Source: CAWBRT01 sp050015355
GTDB lineage: Bacteria; Acidobacteriota; Terriglobia; Terriglobales; Acidobacteriaceae
Direction: 5' to 3'
Assembly (NCBI GenBank): GCA_050015355.1
Contig: JBEKBO010000085.1
Span: 1-19,451, forward strand
DNA: 19,451 nt
Shown: positions 1 to 7,444 of the stretch, in pieces
How positions within the stretch are numbered: the stretch's first letter is position 1
Layout of the letters: the number at the start of each line of letters is the position of its first letter
Notes under the pieces: generated by a model
Seen by the model: the letters and a program-made list of their open reading frames with translations, nothing else
What the model was told of the DNA's origin: nothing
Databases searched by the model: none
Position numbers and translations under genes: made by a program

Positions 1-1224
1 GCCGGCGACGGTCTTGCGCAGCACCTCGTCACGGTTGGCTGGGTCGTTTCCGAAGTAGTAGAGCGCGAGCGGTCGCGGCCGGCGATTGATGTAATCGATC
101 GCTTCCTCGAACCGGCGGTAGGTCTTCAGCACCAAAACCGGACCAAAAATCTCTTCGCGCATCAGCGCCAGTTCATCGTCGGGATCGACAACGAGTGTGG
201 GTGGCACCTTGCGGTCTCCGGGCAGGAGCAACTCCTGTGAGGGATTGAACTCAATGACCCGGGCTCCCCTGCTCTTTGCCTCATCGAGATACTGCATGAT
301 CCGACGGTAATGGCGTTCGTTGACAATCGAGGTGTAATCGGGGTTGGCCTTCAGGCTCGGATAAAACTTCTTTACTGCCTGCGCGGCAAGATTGATGAAC
401 TCTTCGCATCGCCTCTCCGGCAGCAGCACGTAATCCGGCGCGATACAGGTCTGGCCGGCACTCAGCAGCTTGCCGTAGATGATGGAATCGACCGCGGCCG
501 GTAACCGTGCGTCCTCTCCCACAATGCAGGGAGACTTGCCTCCCAGTTCGAGCGTCACTGGTGTGAGGTTCGCCGCCGCCGCCTGCATCACCAAGCGGCC
601 AACCGCGGTCGATCCCGTGTATAGCAGATGATCGAACGGCAGCCGCGAAAATGCCGCTCCCACACTCCCATCTCCCAGGACCGTTGCAACTTTATCGGAA
701 GGAAACAGGTGGGCGAGGAATTCGGCCAGGAATTCCGCGGTGCGCGGCGTGAGCTCCGAGGGCTTCAGCATAACGCGGTTGCCCGCGGCGAGCGCCGACA
801 TCAGGGGCGTGAGCGCGAGCTGAAATGGATAGTTCCATGGACTGATGATGCCGACGACCCCGACCGGCTGATAAAGAATCCGGGCATGTCCCCAGCTCAA
901 TTCGACTCCGACGGGAACCCGTGTCGGCTTCATCCAGCGCGGTAAGTGCTTCGCCGTATGGCGAATCGCCGCCAGCACGGGCCAGACGTCCGCAATCAAG
1001 GTCTCGTGCCGTGAGCGGTTGCCGAAATCGTCGGAGATCAGCGTGGCGATTCGAGTCGCATGGCTCTTGATCGCATGCCGGAGCCTGCGCAGATCGTCGA
1101 GCCGTTCGTCGAGAGACGGAGCCCCCGCTGCGAGAAAGGCTGCGCGCTGTCGCGCCAGAATCTGCGCGAGATTCCCCGGGTCGCTTTTTGATGACTGAGC
1201 ATCAGCCAAATTAATAGCTCCCAT
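1..1224 (-). CDS. Aldehyde dehydrogenase, coniferyl-aldehyde-dehydrogenase-like (3' end cut by window)
   Basis: This gene encodes an NAD(P)-dependent oxidation of an aldehyde to an acid. The 408 visible residues run off the left edge, so about 60-70 C-terminal residues are missing compared with the usual ~470. The start is the ATG whose complement is 1222-1224, preceded by a GAGGGA ribosome site. Family landmarks are intact: the SPWNYPF motif with Asn131, LELGGKSP with general base Glu226, GQTC with catalytic Cys260, and EEIFGPVL. The overall pattern, including WMKPTRVPVGV and the ILYQPVGVVGIISPWNYP block, fits the coniferyl aldehyde dehydrogenase (CalB) branch, which relates to fatty-aldehyde dehydrogenases. 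The true substrate cannot be read from sequence. It is divergent from the synthase operon and shares its 564-bp upstream region, so co-regulation is possible but unproven. Confidence 0.92.
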   Translation of the reverse strand, partial: MGAINLADAQSSKSDPGNLAQILARQRAAFLAAGAPSLDERLDDLRRLRHAIKSHATRIATLISDDFGNRSRHETLIADVWPVLAAIRHTAKHLPRWMKPTRVPVGVELSWGHARILYQPVGVVGIISPWNYPFQLALTPLMSALAAGNRVMLKPSELTPRTAEFLAEFLAHLFPSDKVATVLGDGSVGAAFSRLPFDHLLYTGSTAVGRLVMQAAAANLTPVTLELGGKSPCIVGEDARLPAAVDSIIYGKLLSAGQTCIAPDYVLLPERRCEEFINLAAQAVKKFYPSLKANPDYTSIVNERHYRRIMQYLDEAKSRGARVIEFNPSQELLLPGDRKVPPTLVVDPDDELALMREEIFGPVLVLKTYRRFEEAIDYINRRPRPLALYYFGNDPANRDEVLRKTVAG

Positions 1225-1599
1225 CGCTTCCCTCACACGCAATTTGTTCGAGAACCAGCACGCGTTGCTGGAGGCGCCCGTCGCTTTTGATGGTGTTCGA
1301 TAAAACAGCGGCTTCTAAACCAGCTCCATCAAGCGTGTATGCACGGCGTTGCGCGTGCCGCAGGAAGCGAACACCGCCCACAACGCATCTACAAAAACAA
1401 CACGCATAGCATAGTTGGTTGCGATGGATGTTTGCTATCGAGGCCGGCCTGTATACCAAGTAGTACCTCCGCCATAACCATGAGGACAAGCACTTCGGAG
1501 ACTTGTGTGCCCATTATGGGAATTCGGTGGAGAAGACGCGATTTTATTGCGCCACGCAGAGCAGAATCACACTTCGGGACACCTTTAAGCACATAACGA

Positions 1600-1615
1600 C
1601 GTGATGACAGTCACA
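1600..1615. promoter_or_regulatory. Candidate CRP/FNR-family binding site
   Basis: CGTGA at 1600-1604, six bases, then TCACA at 1611-1615. This matches nine of ten fixed positions of the enterobacterial CRP consensus TGTGA-N6-TCACA. It lies 173 bp before the biotin carrier gene and about 375 bp before the aldehyde dehydrogenase start, a reasonable place for control of the + strand operon. Family members in other phyla can read similar half-sites. A chance match is possible because the motif is short. Confidence 0.35.
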
Positions 1616-1643
1616 GATAACGCATGTTGGTTCGGGCTAAAGG

Positions 1644-1669
1644 ATATACCTGAGGTCCCTAAGGTGTAT
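1644..1669. promoter_or_regulatory. 26-bp imperfect palindrome, candidate operator
   Basis: The two 13-base halves pair at ten of thirteen positions, with one further G-T pair. The outer arms are ATATACCT (1644-1651) and AGGTGTAT (1662-1669), and the inner arms are AGG (1653-1655) and CCT (1657-1659 with flanking symmetry). The length and dyad symmetry suit a dimeric repressor such as TetR, GntR or MarR type. It ends 119 bp before the first operon gene. No regulator gene is visible in the window. It could instead form a hairpin in a leader transcript. Confidence 0.35.
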
Positions 1670-1788
1670 GTCTGGTATTGAACCGATTACGGTGAAGTTC
1701 CCGACCAGGAATACCTCCTAGCCCGATTGACCTTTTCTGCTTGACACGCCGGGTACGAAACGGAAGCCCAAACTTTGAAGGAGAAGCA

Positions 1789-2274
1789 ATGCCGGATGAA
1801 CACCGGAAACTTAGCTCAGAGCCGTTCGTGGTGAGCAATCCGGTCAAGCCCAACGAAGATCCGCTCTCCGAGCCCGCGCAAACGGAAGAGTTGCGTCTGG
1901 TTGCTGAAAAGATCGACCAAGCGGTGAAGCTGCTTACCGAGATCGGTGAGCACGTGGCGAAGATCGCACCCAAGCAGAAGCGCATATTCGACGATGCCAA
2001 GATGGCAATCAGCGACGTGAGTCTGCTCTTACGCCAGACGCCTGGCGGAGCTGTCAGTGGAGTGCATCGGATCGTAGCGCCCATGCCTGGGGTCATCCTG
2101 CGGTGCGACAAGAAGATCGGGAACATGGTGAAAAAGGGCGATTTGATTCTGATCCTGGACGCCATGAAGATGGAGAACTTGATCACGGCTCCCGCCGCCG
2201 GCAAGGTCGTGTCCCTTCCACACGGAGAGGGTAAGAAAGTGGCGAAGGGCGCGGTGCTCGCCGTCATCGGCTAG
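1789..2274 (+). CDS. Biotin carboxyl carrier protein of an acyl-CoA carboxylase
   Basis: This 161-residue protein carries the biotin that shuttles carboxyl groups between a biotin carboxylase and the carboxyltransferase. The start is ATG 1789, chosen for the strong ribosome site AAGGAGA five to six bases upstream; an in-frame TTG at 1741 has no such site. Residues ~90-161 form a biotinyl/lipoyl domain: it opens with VAPMPGVI, has the DAMKMEN biotinylation motif with Lys127 as the biotin site, and ends in a VAKGAVLAVIG strand. Residues 1-85 are a charged, partly helical region with a heptad-like stretch (LRLVAEKIDQAVKLL), longer than a bare BCCP tail and perhaps a docking segment. It is followed 92 bp later by the carboxyltransferase. 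No biotin carboxylase lies in the window, so that subunit must come from elsewhere. Confidence 0.93.
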   Translation: MPDEHRKLSSEPFVVSNPVKPNEDPLSEPAQTEELRLVAEKIDQAVKLLTEIGEHVAKIAPKQKRIFDDAKMAISDVSLLLRQTPGGAVSGVHRIVAPMPGVILRCDKKIGNMVKKGDLILILDAMKMENLITAPAAGKVVSLPHGEGKKVAKGAVLAVIG

Positions 2275-2366
2275 AAGCCGGCGACCATGACGGCAAAGAG
2301 TTCTGGGCGTAAGACTCAGCAGAGACAAGAAGTACGAAACGATTTCAGGATTAGAGAGGTAGGCAT

Positions 2367-3947
2367 ATGGCAGTCGCCGTTACTCAGAAAAAGCTGGGCG
2401 CCGTAGCCGAAAAGCTTGAAGAATTGCACGAAAGAATTCATCAAGTTAAGCAGATGGGCGGAACGGCGGCAATCGCCGCGCAGAAGCAACGGGGAAAACT
2501 TACCGCCCGCGAAAGGCTTGACTTGCTGTTCGACCCGGACACTTTCCGGGAAACAGATATGTTCATGAAGCACCGCGGGACGATGTTTGGGATCGACAAG
2601 GTCGACATCGCCGCCGACGGCGTCATTACCGGCTTCGGCAAGGTCGACGGGCGGCCGGTTGCGGCTTTCGCCCAGGACTTCACAGCGCGGGCCGGAAGTC
2701 TTGGCGAAATGCACGCCAAGAAGATTTGCAAGGTCATGGACATGGCCCTCAAGGCGGGAATTCCCTTTGTCGGCATCAACGACTCGGGCGGAGCCCGCAT
2801 TCAGGAAGGCGTGGACTCGCTTTCCGGATTCGGGGATATCTTTTATCGCAACGCTGTTTCTTCTGGAATCATTCCGCAGATCTCGGCGATCATGGGGCCG
2901 TGTGCCGGCGGCGCCGTGTACTCGCCGGCCATGGCCGACTGGGTCTTCATGGTTAAGAACACAAGCTACATGTTCATTACCGGGCCGGACGTCATCAGGG
3001 CCGTAACGGGAGAAGAGGTCAGCCAGGAAGAATTGGGCGGCGCCATGACTCACAACAGCAGAAGCGGGGTCGCTCATTTTGCCGCCGAGGACGACTGGGA
3101 CTGCATTGAGCAGATCAGGAAGATGTTGTCCTTTCTGCCCAGCAACAACCGGGAGACCGCCCCGCAGGTTGACACCGGAGACAGCCGGGATCGCATCGAT
3201 GCTGCGCTGGACGCAATCATGCCCGACAATCCCAAGGCGACCTACGATATGCAGCAAATCATCCGGTCGATCGTGGATAACGGCGATTTCTTCGAGATTC
3301 AAGCCCACTTTGCCGAAAACATGATCGTTGGACTCGGGAGATTGAACGGCCAGTCCATCGGTATCGTCGCCAACCAGCCCATGTATCTCGCCGGCTGTCT
3401 TGACGTAAATGCCTCGGATAAGGCGACCAGGTTCATCCGATTCTGCGATTGCTTCAACATCCCTCTGCTGACCATTGCCGACGTGCCGGGATACCTCCCT
3501 GGTACCGACCAGGAGTGGGCCGGGGTTATTCGTCATGGTGCGAAGCTGCTCTGGTGCTATTCCGAAGCTACCGTGCCCAAGATGACATTGATCACCCGCA
3601 AGAATTACGGCGGCGCGTATATTGCCATGTGCTCCCGCCACCTGGGAGCCGACATGACATTGGCCTGGCCCACGGCCGAGATCGCGGTCATGGGCGCCGA
3701 GGGCGCGGCCAACGTTATCTTCCGCCGGGATATTCAGGAAGCCGCCGATCCTGACGCCAAACGGCAGGAAATAATCGATGACTACCGTAAAGCGTTTTAC
3801 AACCCATATGTCGCCGCGAGCCGCGGTTACATCGATGCGGTGATCCTGCCGAGAGAGACGCGGGTGCGGCTCATCGAAATTCTGGAAACGCTTAGCAACA
3901 AACGGGAGACGCGACCTCACAGAAAGCATGGAAATATTCCGCTGTGA
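2367..3947 (+). CDS. Acyl-CoA carboxylase carboxyltransferase subunit (PccB/AccD/MmdA-like)
   Basis: This 526-residue subunit transfers the carboxyl group from biotin to an acyl-CoA, giving malonyl- or methylmalonyl-CoA. It has the full length and two-domain crotonase fold of the family. The N-terminal half contains RGKLTARERLDLLFD, SGGARIQEG (Gly141-Gly142-Ala143-Arg144) and GPCAGGAVYSPA; the C-terminal half contains RKNYGGAY (Lys412 to Tyr418) and AWPTAEIAVMGAEGA. The start ATG 2367 follows GAGAGG. It pairs with the biotin carrier upstream. Methylmalonyl-CoA decarboxylase alpha subunits look alike, but that complex needs a membrane beta subunit and none is visible. The neighbouring synthase has a malonyl-type AT motif, so I favour malonyl-CoA supply; acyl specificity cannot be settled by eye. 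Confidence 0.93.
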   Translation: MAVAVTQKKLGAVAEKLEELHERIHQVKQMGGTAAIAAQKQRGKLTARERLDLLFDPDTFRETDMFMKHRGTMFGIDKVDIAADGVITGFGKVDGRPVAAFAQDFTARAGSLGEMHAKKICKVMDMALKAGIPFVGINDSGGARIQEGVDSLSGFGDIFYRNAVSSGIIPQISAIMGPCAGGAVYSPAMADWVFMVKNTSYMFITGPDVIRAVTGEEVSQEELGGAMTHNSRSGVAHFAAEDDWDCIEQIRKMLSFLPSNNRETAPQVDTGDSRDRIDAALDAIMPDNPKATYDMQQIIRSIVDNGDFFEIQAHFAENMIVGLGRLNGQSIGIVANQPMYLAGCLDVNASDKATRFIRFCDCFNIPLLTIADVPGYLPGTDQEWAGVIRHGAKLLWCYSEATVPKMTLITRKNYGGAYIAMCSRHLGADMTLAWPTAEIAVMGAEGAANVIFRRDIQEAADPDAKRQEIIDDYRKAFYNPYVAASRGYIDAVILPRETRVRLIEILETLSNKRETRPHRKHGNIPL

Positions 3948-3973
3948 GCTAGATGTGAAATCCGGTCCTCGCC

Positions 3974-4000
3974 AGGTTGATCGGCGGCGGCCGTCAACTT
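3974..4000 (+). other. Intergenic hairpin after the carboxyltransferase gene
   Basis: GTTGA (3976-3980) and CGGC (3982-3985) pair with GCCG (3990-3993) and TCAAC (3994-3998), leaving one bulged T at 3981 and a four-base GGCG loop; an A-T and a G-T pair extend the base. No run of T follows, so it is a poor intrinsic terminator. It sits 28 bp after the stop and about 30 bp before the next gene, and could be an mRNA processing or stabilising element. Confidence 0.4.
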
Positions 4001-4029
4001 AGACGACTCTAGAGAGGCTAGGTATTAAA

Positions 4030-4419
4030 GTGACAACTCGCGAATGGTTTGAGTCCAACATCGATTACGGCCGCAGCCTGATTAGTTCTGGTTTGGAGGG
4101 GGCGTTCTCCGCGCAGAAGAAGACCCTTGAGGGTGCGCCCGTTAGTTCAGTCCTGATTGATTCGGTTCGCAACTCGTGGATGCCGGCGGTGATCGGGGCC
4201 TACGTCGGCGCACTAGGCGCGTCCCTTGGGCACAGGCGCAAACCCAACTACGGCGCGATCCTGGGAGCTAGTTTGCTCGGAGCGGCAATTGGGCTCACAA
4301 CAGGTATGGCTTGGGGCACACGGCGTTTGACTGGAGGTATGGCTCGCGGAGCGAAAAAGAACATCGATGTTGCGCGCGATGCGCACTGGTTGGAAAAGAA
4401 TCCGATTGACTACGCGTAA
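4030..4419 (+). CDS. Small glycine-rich protein of unknown function, probably membrane-bound
   Basis: I do not recognise a family. The 129-residue protein begins at GTG 4030, with a weak TAGG ribosome site about seven bases upstream. Residues 1-45 are polar and likely soluble. Two small-residue-rich hydrophobic segments follow, at about 50-66 (VIGAYVGALGASLG) and 74-94 (AILGASLLGAAIGLTTGMAWG), separated by the basic turn HRRKPNY. The GxxxG-like spacing in both suggests a tightly packed helical hairpin. The C-terminus is basic, then polar (KNIDVARDAHWLEKNPIDYA), with no signal peptide. It lies between the carboxyltransferase (82 bp) and the membrane oxidoreductase (69 bp), in the same direction. 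It might be an accessory or anchor subunit of one of these, but that rests on position alone. Confidence 0.7.
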   Translation: MTTREWFESNIDYGRSLISSGLEGAFSAQKKTLEGAPVSSVLIDSVRNSWMPAVIGAYVGALGASLGHRRKPNYGAILGASLLGAAIGLTTGMAWGTRRLTGGMARGAKKNIDVARDAHWLEKNPIDYA

Positions 4420-4488
4420 TCCGGGGGGATCTTGGTGAGATTCGTTGGGTACGGTCCAGTTAGGAGTGAGGCTCTCTAGGAGTACGGG

Positions 4489-6588
4489 ATGTCGGGCACC
4501 ATGGTGGAAGTTATAGATTCACCCGCGCAAGCGACATACTGGGTTTTTCAGGGGCGAGTGCTGTTTTCGATTATTCCCCTCTTGGGCATCGCGTGCTTTG
4601 CCTACCTCATGGCTAGACGCGTGGCGCCACTGCTGCGAAGCGCACCGGATTTTCGTTTTGACCAGATATCGATCCGGTTCACGAGAAGCTTGAAATTCTG
4701 GCTGGCTCAATGGAAGCAGCCACGCTACCTGGTTGCGGGTGTCCTTCATATCATTCTCTTCGCTGGCTTCCTGGCACTATCGGTTCGTTCCGTCTCGCTC
4801 GTGGCGCTCGGTATCTCCGATCATTTCGTTATCCCGGGTTTCTCCGGCGGCGTGGGCCATTCCTACAACCTGATTAAGGACTATGCCGCAACCCTGGTAT
4901 TCCTCTGCGTAGTGATCGCCGCGATTCGCCGGGGTGTCATCAAACCCGCACGGTATGCGGTACCGGCAAAATACGGCAAGGATCACACTGCTGAAGCCAT
5001 CCTCGTTTTGGGGCTGATCGCCATACTGATTGCTTCTGAGAGCGCTTTCGAGGCCAGTAAGGCTGCCTTCCAGATGCAGCTTGGCCAACCGGCGGAAACG
5101 TTGGCTCCGCTGTCCTTGGCTTGGATGATGAAGAACGCGCTGCTTTCAACTGCGCGGCCGTGGCTCCGGAATCTTCACCTTAGCAGCTATCTCATACATG
5201 AATTGACCTTCTTCGCTTTTCTCTGTTTCCTGCCCTTGGGAAAACACTTTCACGTCATCACTTCACTCTTCAATGTCTACTTCGCGAAGTTGCGCCGGGG
5301 AACTTTAAAGCCGGTGAGGTGGGGCGTTAGCGATGAGCAGTTGGATCAGGTGAAATCCTTCGGAGTAAAGAAGTTCGAGGACTTTACCTGGAAACACATG
5401 CTGGATTTCTACTCCTGCGCGGACTGCGGCAGGTGCTCGGATCAGTGTCCGGCTAATGCCGTGGGAAGACCATTGTCGCCGAGATTCATCACCATCAAGG
5501 CGCGAGATTATAGCTTCCGGCACTATCCGCTTTTCGGAAAGCGGCGCGAAGGCGAGCCATTGATCGGCGGTATTTTTTCGGCGGACGAAATCTGGTCCTG
5601 CACAACCTGCGGCGCATGTGAAGAGGAATGCCCGCTGATGATGGAGTACATCGACAAGATCGTCGATTTGCGGCGCGGCATGATCGATGAAGGCAATGTG
5701 CCGCAATCGATGCAAAAGCCGCTGAAGGCGCTTGAGAGCCGCGGCAACCCATACGGCAAGATGGAGAAAAAGAAGGCCGACTGGGTCAAGGAGAAGGAGT
5801 TCGAGCAGGGCTGCCAAGTCAAGATCCTGAGCGGGAACAATAGTGCGACGACGCTGTACTTTGTCGACAGTATCACCTCCTACGATGACCGGATGCAGTC
5901 GATTGGCCGGGCCACGGCGAGGATTCTCAGCGATGCCGCGGAGGATTTTGGCATCCTGGGCGCCGCCGAAAAGGATAGTGGTCACGAAGTGCGGCGGTTC
6001 GGCGAAGAGATGTTGTTCATGACCTTGAGGGACCACAACATGGATGCCATCAAGGCATCCGGAGTTCAGCGGATCGTTACCGCCGACCCCCACGCCTACA
6101 ACGCCCTGAAGAACGATTACAAGGGGGCGCCGCCGGTGGAGCACATCAGCCAAGTGATCGCCCGGGAAGTGAAAGCCGGAAAGATCAAGCTGAACCGGGT
6201 CGAAAGCGAAGACACCGTCTATACCTACCATGATCCCTGTTACCTGGGGCGGCACAACCAGGTTTACGACGATCCGCGAGATGTGCTTGATGCCATCCCT
6301 GGCTTGAAGAGAGTCGAAATGAGCCGGTGCCGGGACCGCTCGTTCTGCTGCGGCGGGGGCGGGCTCATGCTGTTCTACGAACCTCAGGAAGAGCAACGAA
6401 TGGGCGTGTTGAGAGTCAAGATGGCTGCCGAAGCCGGGGCCAATGTGCTCGTGACTGCCTGTCCGTTTTGCATGGTGAACATGGAAGATGCGATCAAAGT
6501 CGCAGGGATGGAAGGGAAAATGACGGCGATTGACCTGACGGAACTGGTTGACCGTCACGTCGCGCGTGCGAGTCCTGTGACGGTGTGA
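4489..6588 (+). CDS. Membrane Fe-S oxidoreductase, ETF:(mena)quinone oxidoreductase type (NarI-like plus HdrD-like)
   Basis: The protein probably takes electrons from EtfAB and passes them to the quinone pool, as proposed for the EMO proteins of Geobacter and syntrophic fatty-acid oxidisers. It has 699 residues; the start ATG 4489 follows AGGAG (ATG 4501 is a weaker option). The NarI-like N-terminal part has about five membrane helices, at ~24-42, 80-108, 133-146, 168-186 and 235-250. Candidate heme histidines are His87, His237, His253 and His255. Two [4Fe-4S] motifs follow: Cys310-313-316-320 and Cys371-374-377-381. The C-terminal CCG domain is intact (Cys584, Cys620-Cys621-Gly, Cys658-Cys661). 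The preceding CCG-like domain (~445-560) has no cysteines at the expected places: VDS at 459-461, EKD ending at 496 and DPHAY at 533-537. EtfB and EtfA follow directly. Confidence 0.88.
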   Translation: MSGTMVEVIDSPAQATYWVFQGRVLFSIIPLLGIACFAYLMARRVAPLLRSAPDFRFDQISIRFTRSLKFWLAQWKQPRYLVAGVLHIILFAGFLALSVRSVSLVALGISDHFVIPGFSGGVGHSYNLIKDYAATLVFLCVVIAAIRRGVIKPARYAVPAKYGKDHTAEAILVLGLIAILIASESAFEASKAAFQMQLGQPAETLAPLSLAWMMKNALLSTARPWLRNLHLSSYLIHELTFFAFLCFLPLGKHFHVITSLFNVYFAKLRRGTLKPVRWGVSDEQLDQVKSFGVKKFEDFTWKHMLDFYSCADCGRCSDQCPANAVGRPLSPRFITIKARDYSFRHYPLFGKRREGEPLIGGIFSADEIWSCTTCGACEEECPLMMEYIDKIVDLRRGMIDEGNVPQSMQKPLKALESRGNPYGKMEKKKADWVKEKEFEQGCQVKILSGNNSATTLYFVDSITSYDDRMQSIGRATARILSDAAEDFGILGAAEKDSGHEVRRFGEEMLFMTLRDHNMDAIKASGVQRIVTADPHAYNALKNDYKGAPPVEHISQVIAREVKAGKIKLNRVESEDTVYTYHDPCYLGRHNQVYDDPRDVLDAIPGLKRVEMSRCRDRSFCCGGGGLMLFYEPQEEQRMGVLRVKMAAEAGANVLVTACPFCMVNMEDAIKVAGMEGKMTAIDLTELVDRHVARASPVTV

Positions 6589-6655
6589 GAGCGAGCATGG
6601 GCTGGATGAAGTCGCGCAGCGATTACTGGAGAGCAGCAATTCGGGGAGGCTGAAT

Positions 6656-7444
6656 GTGGAGATTTTAGTTTGTGTCAAGAGAGTGCCCGACACTTCGGAG
6701 AACGAGATTGAATTCAACAGTGCGGGGAACGATATCGAGCGTGACGACCTCGTGTATTCGGTGAATGAATGGGACAACTATGCAGTCGAAGAGGCCCTTC
6801 AGATCGTTGACAAAGTCGGCGGTAACGTCACTGTCGTCACCGTGGGAGACGACGATGACGAGGAGATACTGCGCCGAGAGATGGCAATGGGCGCCAAGAA
6901 TGGCGTGTTGATCTCAGACGAGGCCTTCAGCGGATCGGATGGAACGGGTATCGCGAGAATCCTGGCAGCCTTCGTGCGGAAAGGCAACTACGACCTGATC
7001 CTGACCGGAGTCCAGGCGGAAGCCGGGAGAGCTCAAGTGGGTGGAATGATGGCGGCGATGCTGGACTATCCGTTCGCGTCTCTCGTCAATTCCATCGAGG
7101 TCCATGACGGCAACCTGAAGATCAGCCGGGAAATCGCGGGCGGCAACAAGGAGATGAATGAGATCGACCTGCCGTGCGTGCTTTCGATTCAGACTGGGAT
7201 TAATGAACCCCGTTATGTGGGCATTCGAGGCATTCGGCAAGTGGCCAGTGTGAAAATTCCAACCCTCGGCGCGTCGGACTTGGGCGTTGAGCCCGGTGCC
7301 GTGGGGAAAGCCGCGGCGAAGGTGAAGCGCGTGGACTATTTTGTTCCCGCTCTGGGCAAGGGAGCCGAAATGCTGGAGGGCAGCCGGGAAGAGATCATCG
7401 ACAAACTTATTGAGTTGGTAAAAGCCAAAGGAGGGTTGAAATAA
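6656..7444 (+). CDS. etfB: Electron transfer flavoprotein, beta subunit
   Basis: EtfB is one half of the soluble flavoprotein that accepts electrons from acyl-CoA dehydrogenases. The 262-residue length is typical. The start is GTG 6656, with GGAGG seven bases upstream. Seen directly: the N-terminal strand MEILVCVKRVPDTSE, the nucleotide-binding stretch VNEWDNYAVEEAL, and TGVQAEAGRAQVGGMMA, followed by the RYVGIRGIRQ block that contacts the alpha subunit. The stop TAA shares its last base with the ATG of etfA, so the two are probably translationally coupled, as expected for a heterodimer. The adjacent membrane oxidoreductase and acyl-CoA dehydrogenase give it an electron acceptor and a donor. 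Nothing points clearly to the electron-bifurcating type. Confidence 0.95.
   Translation: MEILVCVKRVPDTSENEIEFNSAGNDIERDDLVYSVNEWDNYAVEEALQIVDKVGGNVTVVTVGDDDDEEILRREMAMGAKNGVLISDEAFSGSDGTGIARILAAFVRKGNYDLILTGVQAEAGRAQVGGMMAAMLDYPFASLVNSIEVHDGNLKISREIAGGNKEMNEIDLPCVLSIQTGINEPRYVGIRGIRQVASVKIPTLGASDLGVEPGAVGKAAAKVKRVDYFVPALGKGAEMLEGSREEIIDKLIELVKAKGGLK

Larger units (their letters stand above)
1225..1788. other. Divergent intergenic region, 564 bp
   Basis: This stretch separates the - strand aldehyde dehydrogenase from the + strand operon and should hold promoters for both. I see no convincing protein: the short open frames here have no recognisable motifs, poor start context and no family resemblance. 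I could not find a well-spaced -35/-10 pair. TTGACC at 1727-1732 and TTGACA at 1741-1746 look like -35 boxes, but neither is followed by a good -10 at 16-18 bp. Two symmetrical elements stand out and are listed separately: a CRP/FNR-like site at 1600-1615 and a palindrome at 1644-1669. Confidence 0.6.

Noticed and set aside
1441..1450. Perfect 10-bp palindrome AGGCCGGCCT
   Set aside because: Short, GC-only symmetry that does not extend outward; likely chance in GC-rich DNA.
1211..1592. Short - strand open frames in the divergent intergenic region
   Set aside because: No ribosome sites, no recognisable domains, Cys- and Arg-rich composition typical of chance frames; one overlaps the aldehyde dehydrogenase start.
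1741..1746. TTGACA as a -35 box of the operon promoter, or TTG 1741 as the carrier-protein start
   Set aside because: No -10 box lies at 16-18 bp, and the ATG at 1789 has a much better ribosome site.
2316..3929. Long - strand open frame (537 codons) opposite the carboxyltransferase
   Set aside because: It is antisense to a clear full-length carboxyltransferase, has no recognisable motifs, and arises from GC-rich codon structure.
2367..3947. Carboxyltransferase as part of a sodium-pumping methylmalonyl-CoA decarboxylase
   Set aside because: No beta or gamma membrane subunit is visible; the small protein at 4030-4419 is far too short for the beta subunit.
5305..6777. Long - strand open frame (490 codons) opposite the membrane oxidoreductase
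   Set aside because: It spans the cysteine motifs of the + strand gene and even crosses into etfB, with no motifs of its own.
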